A stretch of DNA of 15,241 nucleotides from an uncultured Collinsella sp. (GTDB lineage Bacteria > Actinomycetota > Coriobacteriia > Coriobacteriales > Coriobacteriaceae), in contig CABUWR010000007.1 in the NCBI GenBank assembly GCA_902495265.1, positions 1 through 15,241 on the forward strand, given 5' to 3'. Of this stretch, positions 1-8,028 are shown one piece after another. A program made the translations under genes and the position numbers. Each line of letters begins with the position of its first letter. Position 1 is the stretch's first letter. The notes beneath the pieces were generated by a model, which was given only the letters and a program-made list of their open reading frames with translations, ran no database searches and was not told the DNA's origin.

Positions 1-97
1 CCGCGGCGATCCGCACGATCTTATCGCCATCCATGGCAAGATCGGCGCGGCGAAGCCCCTGGGGCGTCACGAGCGCGCCGTTTTTTATGATGATCAT
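1..97 (-). CDS. ygeZ: Hydantoinase/dihydropyrimidinase-family amidohydrolase, N-terminal fragment
   Basis: Only the first 32 codons are inside the window; the gene runs off the left edge. The start ATG is at 97-95, with AAGGAG at 106-101 and a 9-nt gap after the mocA stop, so it is the next cistron. The visible peptide begins MIIIKNGALVTP and continues with an alternating strand pattern to a DGDKIVRIAA segment. That is the small beta-sandwich opening of cyclic amidohydrolases (hydantoinase, dihydropyrimidinase, allantoinase). These enzymes hydrolyse cyclic ureides at a binuclear metal site whose ligands lie further on and cannot be checked. Context with ygeW, ygeX, ygeY, arcC and mocA points to the YgeZ/HyuA member of that cluster. 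SsnA, another amidohydrolase of the same cluster, is the main alternative. The family is fairly sure, the exact paralogue less so. Confidence 0.6.
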   Translation of the reverse strand, partial: MIIIKNGALVTPQGLRRADLAMDGDKIVRIAA

Positions 98-106
98 AAT
101 TGCTCC

Positions 107-721
107 TTATTGATTGATGCAGTTGGCCACGCGATCAAAATACGAGCAGGCGGCGATATGCTCCGCTATGCGTCGCTGTCCCTTGGCGGTGTCGACGTCC
201 CACAGCTCGTAGGCACGCGCCTCGACCAGCACCACATCGGTACGGCCTTCGAGGATCGAACCGCCGCCGTCCTTGCCCTCAAGACACATAAGTGCATCGA
301 ACAGTTCCGCCGGAAAGAGCACTGGGCTCGAAGGCTCACCGTTGCACGCAAGACGTACCGGACGCTTGCGGCCACGCTCGTCAAATGCACGAACCATAGC
401 CTCAAAAGAATCCGCACTCACGAGCGGCTGGTCGCCCGGCAAAAAGAGACAACCTTTCCAGTTGCGTTCGACTCCCCACGAAAGGCCCGCACGGACGCTT
501 TCGCTGCGCAGCTCGCCATCGTGCAGCACGCACGAACAATGCTTGTCCTCGCAAATCTGGGCGACCTCGGGCCAACGCGTCGAAACCACGACGTCAAAGC
601 CCCGGGGAACCGAATCGATGGTCCGGGCAATCAGCGGCTCGCCATAGATATCGGCGAGCATCTTGTTGGAGCCAAATCGCTTGCCCTCGCCCGAGGCCAT
701 AATCACGCAACCGAGTTTCAT
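107..721 (-). CDS. mocA: Molybdenum cofactor cytidylyltransferase (MocA/YgfJ-like NTP transferase)
   Basis: A protein of about 204 residues, close to the family's usual length of about 190-200. It would transfer CMP from CTP onto molybdopterin, giving the dinucleotide cofactor used by xanthine-dehydrogenase-type molybdenum hydroxylases in the cytoplasm. The start follows MKLGCVIMASGEGKRFGSNK, the nucleotide-binding GxGxRxGxxK loop. A central FLPGDQPLV segment is the metal and substrate acidic motif, and a GEPSSPVLFP segment and a late WDVDT motif are also typical. The frame is open about 40 codons further upstream, but that part looks non-coding. The ATG at 721 has a good GGGGAGG site 9 nt before it, so I use it. 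It sits after the arcC terminator and just before a ygeZ-like gene, which suggests a second transcription unit serving the purine hydroxylase. Specificity for CTP rather than GTP is inferred from context. Confidence 0.85.
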   Translation of the reverse strand: MKLGCVIMASGEGKRFGSNKMLADIYGEPLIARTIDSVPRGFDVVVSTRWPEVAQICEDKHCSCVLHDGELRSESVRAGLSWGVERNWKGCLFLPGDQPLVSADSFEAMVRAFDERGRKRPVRLACNGEPSSPVLFPAELFDALMCLEGKDGGGSILEGRTDVVLVEARAYELWDVDTAKGQRRIAEHIAACSYFDRVANCINQ

Positions 722-751
722 CTCCGCAAACCTCCCCTGGCTGCCTTGGAC

Positions 752-779
752 ACCATAGTTGCTATACCCACCATACCAA
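752..779 (-). promoter_or_regulatory. Possible promoter for mocA
   Basis: On the minus strand TTGGTA (779-774) and TATGGT (757-752) are separated by 16 bp. They lie between the arcC terminator and the mocA start, where a new promoter would be needed. The -10 match is weak, so this is tentative. Confidence 0.25.
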
Positions 780-846
780 GCTCGCACTCCGTCGGAACAG
801 GTATGCGCTCGTTTTCCAGCGAACGCCCCTTGGCTCTCCATAGCAC

Positions 847-880
847 AAAGGAGGGCACCCCGCGACGCAGGGCACCCTCC
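847..880 (-). terminator. Rho-independent-type terminator after arcC
   Basis: In minus-strand RNA, GGAGGGUGCCC (880-870) pairs with GGGUGCCCUCC (860-850) over 11 bp, with a 9-nt loop and a short UUU tract after it. Two of the pairs are G.U. Read on the plus strand these become A-C mismatches, so the hairpin is selected for minus-strand transcripts. It ends the ygeX-ygeY-ygeW-arcC unit. Confidence 0.75.
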
Positions 881-898
881 TCAATGGTGCAGATATGC

Positions 899-1849
899 CT
901 ACTCAGCGTCGCCGGTAAACGTGGTACCGGTCTTGCCGGCAAGGCCATCGCGCGCCTTCTCGAGCAGCGTGATGAGCGCCGTGCGGCCCGGCTTGCTCTC
1001 GGCAAATGTCGAGGCTGCCTGGACCTTGGGCAGCATGGAGCCGCGACCGAACTCGTTGGCCTCGGACAGACGCTTTACGTCAGCCGCGGTCAGCGTGTCG
1101 AGCCACTGCTCGTGGTCGGTGCCAAAGCCAATGGCAACCTTCTCAACGGCCGTCAGGATGATCAGGGCATCGGCGTCGAGCTGCTCGGCGAGCTTCTCGG
1201 CCGCAAAGTCCTTATCGATGACGGCGGCAGCGCCCTTAAGGTGGTTGCCCTGGGACTTGGTGACGGGAATGCCGCCACCGCCGCAGGAGATCACCACATG
1301 GTTGGACTCGACGAGCGACTTAATGGTGTCGAGCTCGACGATGTTCACGGGCTTGGGCGAGGCAACCACGCGACGGAAGCCCTGCTTCTCGTCGTGGATG
1401 AACTGATAGCCGCGATCGGCCTCCAGCTCCTTGGCCTCGGCCTCGCTCATCCACGGACCGATCGGCTTGACCGGGTCGGCAAAGGCCGGGTCGTCTGCCG
1501 CAACCTCGACCTGGGTGAGCACGGTGGCGACACCCTTGTCGATATTGCGGTCGAGCATTTCCTCGCGCAGCGCATTTTGCAGGTCATAGCCAATGTAGCC
1601 CTGGCTCATGGCGCCGCAAACGGACAAGGGGCAGGGAACGTACTTCTGAGGATTAGAGCGCGTGAGCTCGGCCATCGCGTTGGCGATCATGCCCACCTGG
1701 GGACCGTTGCCGTGCACGACGACGACCTCGTTGCCTTCCTCGATCAGGTCGACAATGGCCTTGGAAGTCGTCTTGACGGCCTCCATCTGCTCGGGAAGGT
1801 TGGCGCCGAGGGCGTTTCCGCCCAAGGCGACAACAATACGCTTAGCCAT
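899..1849 (-). CDS. arcC: Carbamate kinase
   Basis: A protein of 316 residues, the normal size for the family. It catalyses carbamoyl phosphate plus ADP to ATP, CO2 and ammonia in the cytoplasm. The N-terminus VALGGNALG (residues 7-15) and VHGNGPQVG (45-53) are phosphate-binding signatures of the amino acid kinase fold. A later ISCGGGGIPV loop and the C-terminal region are also intact. The ATG at 1849 lies 14 nt after the ygeW stop, with only a weak Shine-Dalgarno match, so translation is probably coupled to ygeW. The carbamoyltransferase directly upstream would supply carbamoyl phosphate, making this the substrate-level phosphorylation step of the pathway rather than part of an arginine deiminase route; no arcA is seen here. 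In E. coli the equivalent cluster member is yqeA. Very secure call. Confidence 0.96.
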   Translation of the reverse strand: MAKRIVVALGGNALGANLPEQMEAVKTTSKAIVDLIEEGNEVVVVHGNGPQVGMIANAMAELTRSNPQKYVPCPLSVCGAMSQGYIGYDLQNALREEMLDRNIDKGVATVLTQVEVAADDPAFADPVKPIGPWMSEAEAKELEADRGYQFIHDEKQGFRRVVASPKPVNIVELDTIKSLVESNHVVISCGGGGIPVTKSQGNHLKGAAAVIDKDFAAEKLAEQLDADALIILTAVEKVAIGFGTDHEQWLDTLTAADVKRLSEANEFGRGSMLPKVQAASTFAESKPGRTALITLLEKARDGLAGKTGTTFTGDAE

Positions 1850-1863
1850 TTCTCAGCCCAGCT

Positions 1864-3066
1864 TTAGGCCTGGAACCAACGGGCGGTGTTGCGCTCGTCG
1901 AGGGCCTTGAGGGCAGCAGCGGGATCGGCAACCTTCTGCAGGAACATCATGGCTGCGATGGCGTACGGCTTGTAGCTGGCCTCCTTGTACATGCCCACGC
2001 GGTGCATGTCGAAGACGTCGGCGTTGACCTCGCCGTGCTCGCAGGAGACACCGGAGATGTCGGCGGGCAGCGGGTGCATAAAGATGGTGTCCTGGCCGTT
2101 GGCAGTCTTCTCCATGAGCTCGGTCGTGGAGCACCAGTCCTGATGGGTGGCGTTCTGGGCGAGCAGCTCCTTCTCGAGCGCTGCGATGCCGGCGTCGTCG
2201 CCCTCGGCGTACAGGTTGGTGCGCTTCTCCATGGCGGCAAACGGAGCCCAGCTCTTGGGGATCACGATGTCGGCGCCCTCGAAGGCCTCGGCCATGGTGT
2301 TGGCCTGCTTAAAGGTGGTGCCGGACTCGGCGGCATAGGTCTTGGCGCGCTCGACGACCTCGGGCATGAGGTCGTAGCCCTCGGGGTGGGCCAGGGTGAC
2401 GTCCATGCCAAAGCGGGGCAGCAGGCTGATCAGCGACTGCGGGCAGGACAGCGGCTTGCCGTAAGAGGGCGAATAGGCCCAGGTGACGGCAACCTTCTTG
2501 CCCTTGAGGTTCTCAAGACCGCCAAACTCGTTGATGAGGTAGAGCATGTCGGCAGAGGACTGCGTGGGGTGATCGGAGTCGGACTGCAGGGAGATGAGCG
2601 TGGGACGGTGATCCAGAACGCCGTCCTCGTAAGCCTGCTGGACAGACTCGGAGACCTCGGCCATGTAGGCGTCGCCCTTGCCGATGTACATGTCGTCGCG
2701 GATGCCGATGACGTCGGCCATGAAGGAAATCATGGTAGCGGTCTCGCGGACGGTCTCGCCGTGAGCGATCTGGGACTTCTTCTCGTCCAGGTCCTGCAGC
2801 TCAAGGCCGAGCAGGTTGGCGGCCTTAGAGAAGGAGAAGCGCGTACGAGTGGAGTTGTCGCGGAACAGGGAGACGGCAAGACCGGAGTCGAAGATCTTGG
2901 ACGAAACGTTGTTCTCGCGCAGCTCGCGCAGAGCGTCGGCGACGATGTAGAGCGCCTTGAGCTCATCGGTGGTCTTGTCCCAGGTGTGCAGGAAGTCGCT
3001 GCCGTACATACCCTTAAAATCGAGGCCGTTCAGCTGCTCGACGAGCTCGGTAAACTTGGCGTCCAT
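1864..3066 (-). CDS. ygeW: Knotted carbamoyltransferase YgeW
   Basis: A protein of 400 residues; E. coli YgeW is about the same length. Members belong to the aspartate/ornithine carbamoyltransferase superfamily and have a knotted fold. The carbamoyl-phosphate loop is STRTR (residues 72-76). DHPTQS (165-170) and HPLPADISGV (331-340) are the other active-site segments. The natural substrate was long unknown; in the anaerobic purine pathway it is thought to remove carbamoyl groups from a ureido intermediate by phosphorolysis, feeding arcC. The frame stays open upstream to 3252, but the ATG at 3066 is preceded by AAAGGAC at suitable spacing and the protein homology starts there. A roughly 200-nt gap containing a hairpin separates it from ygeY, so a separate promoter or processing site is possible. 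Confidence 0.93.
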   Translation of the reverse strand: MDAKFTELVEQLNGLDFKGMYGSDFLHTWDKTTDELKALYIVADALRELRENNVSSKIFDSGLAVSLFRDNSTRTRFSFSKAANLLGLELQDLDEKKSQIAHGETVRETATMISFMADVIGIRDDMYIGKGDAYMAEVSESVQQAYEDGVLDHRPTLISLQSDSDHPTQSSADMLYLINEFGGLENLKGKKVAVTWAYSPSYGKPLSCPQSLISLLPRFGMDVTLAHPEGYDLMPEVVERAKTYAAESGTTFKQANTMAEAFEGADIVIPKSWAPFAAMEKRTNLYAEGDDAGIAALEKELLAQNATHQDWCSTTELMEKTANGQDTIFMHPLPADISGVSCEHGEVNADVFDMHRVGMYKEASYKPYAIAAMMFLQKVADPAAALKALDERNTARWFQA

Positions 3067-3184
3067 GGAAATGTCCTTTCTAAAGATGAAACGATCGCAA
3101 TGAGTAGATGTGCTCCGGCATGCGCGTGTGGCTAGAACATGCAGAGCACCATGACGAGGACCCGCTACCGTTGAGGAAGCATGG

Positions 3185-3212
3185 GAGATAACGACCGCGG
3201 GCCCCAAGTCAA
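3185..3212 (-). promoter_or_regulatory. Possible internal promoter for ygeW-arcC
   Basis: On the minus strand TTGACT (3212-3207), five of six to consensus, is followed after 16 bp by TATCTC (3190-3185), which is weak. It lies in the long ygeY-ygeW gap. A tentative call. Confidence 0.25.
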
Positions 3213-3220
3213 CAGGAGGT

Positions 3221-3245
3221 GCCGGGGACACGAGCGGCCCCCGGC
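3221..3245 (-). other. GC-rich hairpin between ygeY and ygeW
   Basis: GCCGGGG and CCCCGGC form a perfect 7-bp stem around an 11-nt loop, 22 nt after the ygeY stop. No U tract follows, so it is more likely an mRNA-processing, 3'-stabilising or attenuation element than a full terminator. Confidence 0.4.
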
Positions 3246-3267
3246 TCAACAAAATCGAAGAATGGGA

Positions 3268-4653
3268 CTAGTCGATCTTGTTGTTGGTCAGACCGGCGCG
3301 GAACACGGTGGCGTCGCCGTCGGCCTGGCTCGGATCGTAGAGGTTCAGGGCAGCCACATACATGGCGGCAGCGGTGACCAGGTCGTCCTTGTAGGTAACC
3401 TCGTTGGGAGCGTGAGCCTGAGACTCGGCACCCGGGCCAAAGCCCACGCAGGGGATGCCGTAGCGGCCCTGGATGGAAACGCAGTTCGTGGAGAAGGTCC
3501 ACTTGTCGCACAGCGGACGACCGGTGCGCTTGTCCATGCTGGGCTCGCAGCCGATGCGCTCATCACCAAACATGGCCTTGTGGGCGTCGACGAGGGCCTT
3601 GACGTGCGGAGCGGTCTCCTTGTTGATCCACGTGGGGAAGTAAGCCTCGGTCTCGTAGACCTCGCCGGTCCAGGACGGACGGTCGTACATGTACATGGAG
3701 ACCTTCACGTCGTCGCCGTACTTCTTGGCGGCCGGCAGGTTACGGATCTCGTCCAGGCAGGACTCCCAGGTCTCACCAGCGGTCATGCGACGGTCGATGG
3801 AGATGGCGCAGGAGTCAGCGACAGCGCAGCGGCTGGGGCTGGTGTAGAAGATCTGGCTGACGGTGCAGGTGCCGCGACCCAGGAAGCGGGCGTCCTCGAA
3901 GTGCTCGGGGTTGTACTTGGGGTCGAGCATCTTGACGAGGCCCTTGATGTCGGTCGACTCGTCGCAGCCGTTGTTGTTGAGGGCGCGGACGTCGGCGATG
4001 ATGTCGGCCATCTTGTAGATGGCGTTGTCGCCGCGGTCGGGAGCGGAGCCGTGGCAGGAGGTGCCGTGAACGTCGACGCGGATCTCCATGCGGCCGCGGT
4101 GACCGCGATAGATGCCACCGTCGGTGGGCTCGGTGGAAATGACAAACTCGGGCTTAATGCCGTCCTTGTTGTAGATGTACTGCCAGCACATGCCGTCGCA
4201 GTCCTCTTCCTGGACGGTGCCGACGACCATGATCTTGTAGCCCTCGGGGATGAGGCCCATGTCCTTCATCATCTTGGCAGCGTAGGTAGCAGAAGCCATG
4301 ACACCCTCCTGGTCGGAGCCGCCGCGGCCGTAGATGATCTCGTCGGTCTCGTAGCCCTCATAGGGATCGGCATCCCAGTTATCGATGTTGCCGATGCCGA
4401 CGGTGTCGATGTGGGAGTCGATGGCGATGATCTTGTCGCCCTCGCCCATAAAGCCCATAACGTTGCCCAGGCCGTCGACCTTGACCTCGTCATAGCCAAG
4501 GCTCTCCATCTCGGCCTTGATGCAGGCAACAACCTCGCCCTCCTCGCAAGACTCAGAGGGATGGGAGATCATAGCGCGCAGGAAGCGAGTCATATCAGCA
4601 CGATGAGACTCAGCAGCAGCCTTGATAGCGTCGAAATCGAGTTCTTTAGCCAT
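3268..4653 (-). CDS. ygeY: YgeY-family selenium-metabolism-linked M20 metallohydrolase
   Basis: A protein of 461 residues of the M20 deacylase/dipeptidase fold, cytoplasmic. Metal-site motifs are in the expected order: SHIDTVG (His81, Asp83), a GRGGSDQEG segment with bridging Asp114, a QEED segment with catalytic Glu149/Glu150, Glu175 in STEPTD, and a C-terminal AHAPNE histidine. HGTSCHGS near residue 197 belongs to the lid or dimer domain. The family travels with ygeX, ygeW and selenium-dependent molybdenum hydroxylases. By context it hydrolyses an amide or ureido bond in an intermediate on the way to diaminopropionate; the exact substrate is not readable from sequence. The ATG at 4653 has GAAAGG 7-8 nt upstream. 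It follows ygeX by 74 nt, containing a small hairpin. The family call is secure. Confidence 0.93.
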   Translation of the reverse strand: MAKELDFDAIKAAAESHRADMTRFLRAMISHPSESCEEGEVVACIKAEMESLGYDEVKVDGLGNVMGFMGEGDKIIAIDSHIDTVGIGNIDNWDADPYEGYETDEIIYGRGGSDQEGVMASATYAAKMMKDMGLIPEGYKIMVVGTVQEEDCDGMCWQYIYNKDGIKPEFVISTEPTDGGIYRGHRGRMEIRVDVHGTSCHGSAPDRGDNAIYKMADIIADVRALNNNGCDESTDIKGLVKMLDPKYNPEHFEDARFLGRGTCTVSQIFYTSPSRCAVADSCAISIDRRMTAGETWESCLDEIRNLPAAKKYGDDVKVSMYMYDRPSWTGEVYETEAYFPTWINKETAPHVKALVDAHKAMFGDERIGCEPSMDKRTGRPLCDKWTFSTNCVSIQGRYGIPCVGFGPGAESQAHAPNEVTYKDDLVTAAAMYVAALNLYDPSQADGDATVFRAGLTNNKID

Positions 4654-4693
4654 TGTTCATAACCTTTCAAACGAAGGAATCTACCTGTGAGGT

Positions 4694-4720
4694 GGCGGAG
4701 CGATACCTATTTACTCCGCC
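4694..4720 (-). other. Intercistronic hairpin between ygeX and ygeY
   Basis: GGCGGAG and CTCCGCC make a 7-bp stem with a 13-nt loop just after the ygeX stop. No U tract follows on the minus strand, so it probably tunes mRNA stability between the two cistrons rather than ending transcription. Confidence 0.4.
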
Positions 4721-4727
4721 CCAACGA

Positions 4728-5942
4728 TTAGCAAGTGGGATATTCGCCTTCCCAGACAATGCGGCGATACTGATCCGGATCCGTGTCGCCCTCGGTGGAG
4801 AAGCAGAGCACGGAGCTCGTCTTGTCCAGGCCGATGAGCTCCTTGAGCTCGGCGTACTCGGGATCGAGCATGAGGGTCTCGACCAGGCCGGTGGTCACTG
4901 CGCCGGACTCGCCGGAGATGACGCGCGGGTCGCCCTTCTCGGGGGCGCCCAGGGTGCGCATGCCGCGAGCGGTGACCCAGTCGGGGCAGGACACGAAAGC
5001 GGTAGCGTGGTTGCGCAGGATATCCCAGCCCAGGATGTTGGGCTCGCCACAGCACAGGCCGGCCATGATGGAGGGCATGTCGCCGTCCACGATGCGCGGG
5101 TCGCCGTCGCCGGCGGCAGCGCCCTTGTACAGGCAGGCGGCCGGAGCGCACTCGACCACGACAAAGGTGGGCGGGTTATCGGGATACAGGTTGGTGAAGT
5201 AGCCCACCACGGCGCCGGCCAGCGAGCCTACGCCAGCCTGGACAAAGACGTGCGTCGGGCGGTTGATGGCCATCTCGCGCAGCTGCTCGGCAGCCTCGGA
5301 AGCCATGGTGCCGTAGCCCTCCATGATCCAAGACGGGATCTTCTCGTAGCCCTCCCAGGCGGTGTCCTGAACGATAACGCCGCGCTCGCAGGCATCGGCC
5401 TCGGCGGCGGCCATGCGCACGCACTCGTCGTAGTTGACCTCTTCGATGGTCACCGTGGCGCCCTCGGCGGCGATGTTATCAAAGCGGGGCTTGGTGGAAC
5501 CCTTGGGCATGTGCACGACAGCCTTCTGGCCCAGCTTGTTGGCAGCCCATGCCACGCCGCGGCCATGGTTGCCATCGGTAGCGGTAAAGAAGGTAGCCTG
5601 GCCAAAGTCCTTGGCAAGCTGATTGGAGGTCAGGTAGTCGAAGGTGCAGTCGGCAACGTCCTTGCCGGTCTCGTCGGCAATGTAGTTGGCCATGGCAAAC
5701 GAACCGCCCAGGACCTTAAAGGCGTTGAGGCCAAAGCGATAGCTCTCGTCCTTAACGCACAGGTTGGAAAGGCCCAGGCGTGCAGCCTGGCCATCCAGGC
5801 GGGCAAGCGGAGTGACGGTATATTGAGGGAACGACTGGTGGAAGGCGCGGGCCTTCTTCACGTGGTCGAGGCTCATGATTCCCAAGTGCTTGTCATCGCT
5901 CTTGGGCATCGTGTTGCCCGCCCACTGGATCTTATCGGCCAT
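4728..5942 (-). CDS. ygeX: Diaminopropionate ammonia-lyase (PLP enzyme)
   Basis: A protein of 404 residues, the usual length (E. coli YgeX is 398). It splits 2,3-diaminopropionate to pyruvate and two ammonia. The fold-type II PLP signature FGLNAFKVLGGS (residues 70-81) carries the Schiff-base Lys76. TATDGNHGRG is the cofactor-ring loop, and QAGVGSLAGA is the phosphate-binding glycine loop. The start ATG at 5942 has AAGGAG 8 nt upstream. It is the first gene of the minus-strand operon and faces the divergent regulator across a 277-bp region with two matching dyads, so it is the likely regulated gene. Pyruvate from this step would explain growth benefit from purine-derived carbon. Very secure call. 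Confidence 0.96.
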   Translation of the reverse strand: MADKIQWAGNTMPKSDDKHLGIMSLDHVKKARAFHQSFPQYTVTPLARLDGQAARLGLSNLCVKDESYRFGLNAFKVLGGSFAMANYIADETGKDVADCTFDYLTSNQLAKDFGQATFFTATDGNHGRGVAWAANKLGQKAVVHMPKGSTKPRFDNIAAEGATVTIEEVNYDECVRMAAAEADACERGVIVQDTAWEGYEKIPSWIMEGYGTMASEAAEQLREMAINRPTHVFVQAGVGSLAGAVVGYFTNLYPDNPPTFVVVECAPAACLYKGAAAGDGDPRIVDGDMPSIMAGLCCGEPNILGWDILRNHATAFVSCPDWVTARGMRTLGAPEKGDPRVISGESGAVTTGLVETLMLDPEYAELKELIGLDKTSSVLCFSTEGDTDPDQYRRIVWEGEYPTC

Positions 5943-6006
5943 ACGGTGAACTCCTTAAGTCCTCTCTTGCCGGCCCCCGCATACGCGTTTCAGCCCATTC
6001 CCATTC

Positions 6007-6035
6007 ATGCGACTGAACTTTTATGTGGATGCCAA
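6007..6035 (-). promoter_or_regulatory. Possible ygeX promoter abutting operator 1
   Basis: On the minus strand TTGGCA (6035-6030), five of six to consensus, begins at the last base of the nearer dyad. A weak TCGCAT (6012-6007) follows after 17 bp. A protein bound at the dyad would block or contact polymerase here. The -10 match is poor. Confidence 0.3.
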
Positions 6036-6049
6036 ACAAAAAGTTTGTT
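6035..6049. promoter_or_regulatory. Candidate operator 1 (AACAAA-N3-TTTGTT)
   Basis: A perfect inverted repeat, AACAAAAAGTTTGTT, in the ygeX/regulator intergenic region. Its half-sites are identical to those of operator 2. It is the likely binding site of the adjacent YheO/DauR-type protein. Confidence 0.6.
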
Positions 6050-6085
6050 AGCACTGTTCTATCACACTTTTTGATTGGTATACCT

Positions 6086-6100
6086 AACAAATTGTTTGTT
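6086..6100. promoter_or_regulatory. Candidate operator 2 (AACAAA-N3-TTTGTT)
   Basis: AACAAATTGTTTGTT has the same half-sites and 3-bp spacer as operator 1; only the spacer differs. The centres are 51 bp apart, close to five helical turns, so bound dimers would sit on the same face and could interact. Confidence 0.6.
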
Positions 6101-6219
6101 GCCGTAATCGGTACCTTTTCGCCGCCGAACGGTCACATAACGCAGCAACGCTTTCGTTATTTGCGAACAAGTGGGGTTTATGGCACAGTGAGCCCAAACT
6201 AATTTTTAGGAAGGCACCC

Positions 6220-6873
6220 ATGACCCCCGCACAGATAGAGTTTTACAAGCGCCTTGCACACGGCCTGGCGCTCCAGTTTGGCCCCAACTGCGAAGTCGTC
6301 GTCCACGACTTGGAGACCGATGACGTGGACCACTCCATCGTAGTGATCGAAAACGGCCACGTCAGCGGGCGCAAACTTGGTGACGGCCCCAGCCATATTG
6401 TGCTTGAGTCCATGCACGAGGGCACCGCCGACGTGCACGACCGCGAGCCATACCTCACCAAAACCACCGATGGCAAGCTGCTCAAGTCTTCGACCATCTT
6501 TATCCGCAACGACGAGGGCAAGCCCGTCGGCATTTTGGGCATTAACTTTGACATTACGCTCATGAAGGCTTTTGAGCGCTCGCTCGATGCCTTTACCGGC
6601 ACCGGCGGCACGGGCTACACCGAGCCCGAGCCCATTACCAAAAACATCGGCGACCTGCTCGAAGACCTGCTGCGCGAGTGCGAACAGTTTGTGGGCAAGC
6701 CCGCGGCGCTCATGACCAAAGACGAGCGCATCCGCGCCATTGGCTACCTCGACCGTCGCGGCGCCTTCCTCATTTCCAAGTCGAGCGAGCGTGCCTGCGA
6801 GTTCTTCGGCATCTCCAAATACAGCTTCTACAGCTACCTCAACGAGGCCAAAGCTGCCGCCGGCGACAAATAG
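6220..6873 (+). CDS. YheO/DauR-family PAS-HTH transcriptional regulator
   Basis: A protein of 217 residues. The N-terminal half (about 5-115) matches the YheO-like PAS domain: FYKRLAHGLALQFG, then EVVVHDLE, and a closing GILGINFDIT strand. A linker of about 30 residues rich in Gly and Thr follows. The C-terminal HTH (about 150-212) has GYLDRRGAFLISKSSERACE and FGISKYSFYSYLNEA, the HTH_22 pattern of DauR-type proteins. DauR itself represses D-arginine catabolism. Here the gene is divergent from ygeX, so it probably senses a pathway metabolite through the PAS domain and controls the operon; whether it represses or activates cannot be told. AGGAAGG lies 5 nt before the ATG. No strong terminator is seen downstream. 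Confidence 0.88.
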   Translation: MTPAQIEFYKRLAHGLALQFGPNCEVVVHDLETDDVDHSIVVIENGHVSGRKLGDGPSHIVLESMHEGTADVHDREPYLTKTTDGKLLKSSTIFIRNDEGKPVGILGINFDITLMKAFERSLDAFTGTGGTGYTEPEPITKNIGDLLEDLLRECEQFVGKPAALMTKDERIRAIGYLDRRGAFLISKSSERACEFFGISKYSFYSYLNEAKAAAGDK

Positions 6874-6954
6874 TCAGCGCGCCTGCACCCCTCCCCTTTT
6901 GGGCGCGAGTTCTGGAATGCGCGAATCCGAGAGTCGGCCGCAAGGCAAGTTCCA

Positions 6955-6960
6955 TATAAT
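6955..6960 (+). promoter_or_regulatory. Consensus -10 box before the membrane protein gene
   Basis: A perfect TATAAT, 35 nt before the start codon at 6996. No good -35 is visible at 16-18 bp, so it is only a partial promoter. Confidence 0.4.
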
Positions 6961-6995
6961 CGATGAATGCGAATATTTCGAAAGGATGAAACAAG

Positions 6996-7988
6996 ATGGG
7001 GTCGAGCAACGCATCACGCAACGGCCGCGGAGGCACCGCGCCCACCGCCAGGCATGCGAAACACGCGTTTGACGAGGGCGAAGAGGGCCTTTTTGCGCTG
7101 AGCCTCGACGACGTGATGAGCGACCGCCCCTGGACTGCCGAGGAACTCATGGGCGGCGGGGTTCGCTCGACAAGTGCAAAGCCCGCACCTTCCGCCACGC
7201 CCGCGCCGGCATCCGTGCCCGCGGACGACTTTGCCACCCGTCCCATCGTGCAGACGACGCGTAAAGCCGCCCCTGCACCCCGTCCTGCCAGCGATCCGTC
7301 CGAGACGGCGGCGTTTCTCGCTGCAGCGGCACAGCGCCCCACGGCAGACAGCACGATTCGCTACGCTGCCCCGCAGCAGCCGGCATACACGGCTCCCGAG
7401 CCCGAGCTCGAGCCGCCTGTCATGGATCTGGATGATCTTTCCAACCGCCAATTTGCCTTTGATTCCTGGGCGGCGGCAGATCTGGACGAGACCTCGAGCG
7501 GCATGCCGGCGCTCGACATTCCGGTAAACCCCCTGTTTGCGGCTGCCGAGGAACGCAACTCCGCATACGACAACACCGCAGCATACGCCAACCGCTCGAG
7601 CGAACAGCCTCGCGCACGCCGTATCGAAACTGAGGATTACGGCCAAACGTCGAGCGGCTATTCTCGTGACCCGTTTGCCGCCGCGTCCGCTTCCGATTAC
7701 AACCAAGCGAGCGTAAAGTCAGCCTCGGCATCGTCGTATACCCACGGCACCGACGATAAGCGCGCTGCCGATTACCACACCGAAGAAGAACCGCCGCGCT
7801 TTTCGGAGTTTTCGCATGCGGCAAAGGTTGTCTTTATCGCCCTCATCATCGCTCTGCTCGGCGTGATTGCGTTTGAGGGATTCCAGCTATTCCGCGGCCC
7901 CACTGCGTCCGAATCGGCAACGCAGCAAAAAGAGGACGACAACCAGTACCTGGACATCAACACCCTCAAGGGCGACCCCAACAGCTAG
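6996..7988 (+). CDS. Uncharacterised single-pass membrane protein with long low-complexity N-terminal region
   Basis: A protein of 330 residues; I do not recognise a family. Residues 1-60 are polar and acidic and include a SLDDVMSDRPWTAEELMGGG segment that may be a short conserved motif. About 60-275 is Pro/Ala/Ser-rich, with repeated DY, SSGY and acidic patches, and is likely disordered. One hydrophobic helix, VVFIALIIALLGVIAFEGF, covers about 278-296. A hydrophilic tail of about 31 residues follows. There is no signal peptide, so the long segment should be cytoplasmic with the short tail outside. AAAGGA lies 9 nt before the ATG. It stands alone, with a good -10 box upstream and the tandem repeats and terminator downstream. 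GC-rich codon use matches the neighbours. The gene is very likely real but of unknown function. Confidence 0.75.
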   Translation: MGSSNASRNGRGGTAPTARHAKHAFDEGEEGLFALSLDDVMSDRPWTAEELMGGGVRSTSAKPAPSATPAPASVPADDFATRPIVQTTRKAAPAPRPASDPSETAAFLAAAAQRPTADSTIRYAAPQQPAYTAPEPELEPPVMDLDDLSNRQFAFDSWAAADLDETSSGMPALDIPVNPLFAAAEERNSAYDNTAAYANRSSEQPRARRIETEDYGQTSSGYSRDPFAAASASDYNQASVKSASASSYTHGTDDKRAADYHTEEEPPRFSEFSHAAKVVFIALIIALLGVIAFEGFQLFRGPTASESATQQKEDDNQYLDINTLKGDPNS

Positions 7989-8028
7989 GTTGGAACATAA
8001 GCTATGCCGCACCCCTGTTTACGTGCGG

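Noticed and set aside
110..1867. Long plus-strand open frame of 585 codons opposite mocA and arcC
   Set aside because: It is the antisense of two clearly recognised genes in high-GC DNA and has no family resemblance or ribosome site.
2002..6074. Other long plus-strand frames opposite ygeW, ygeY and ygeX
   Set aside because: Each is antisense to a secure gene, Val/Gly/Asp-rich, without ribosome sites, as expected from strong codon bias.
6874..6912. CGCGCC/GGCGCG pairing after the regulator gene as a terminator
   Set aside because: The loop is about 18 nt, the stem 6 bp and there is no U tract after it.
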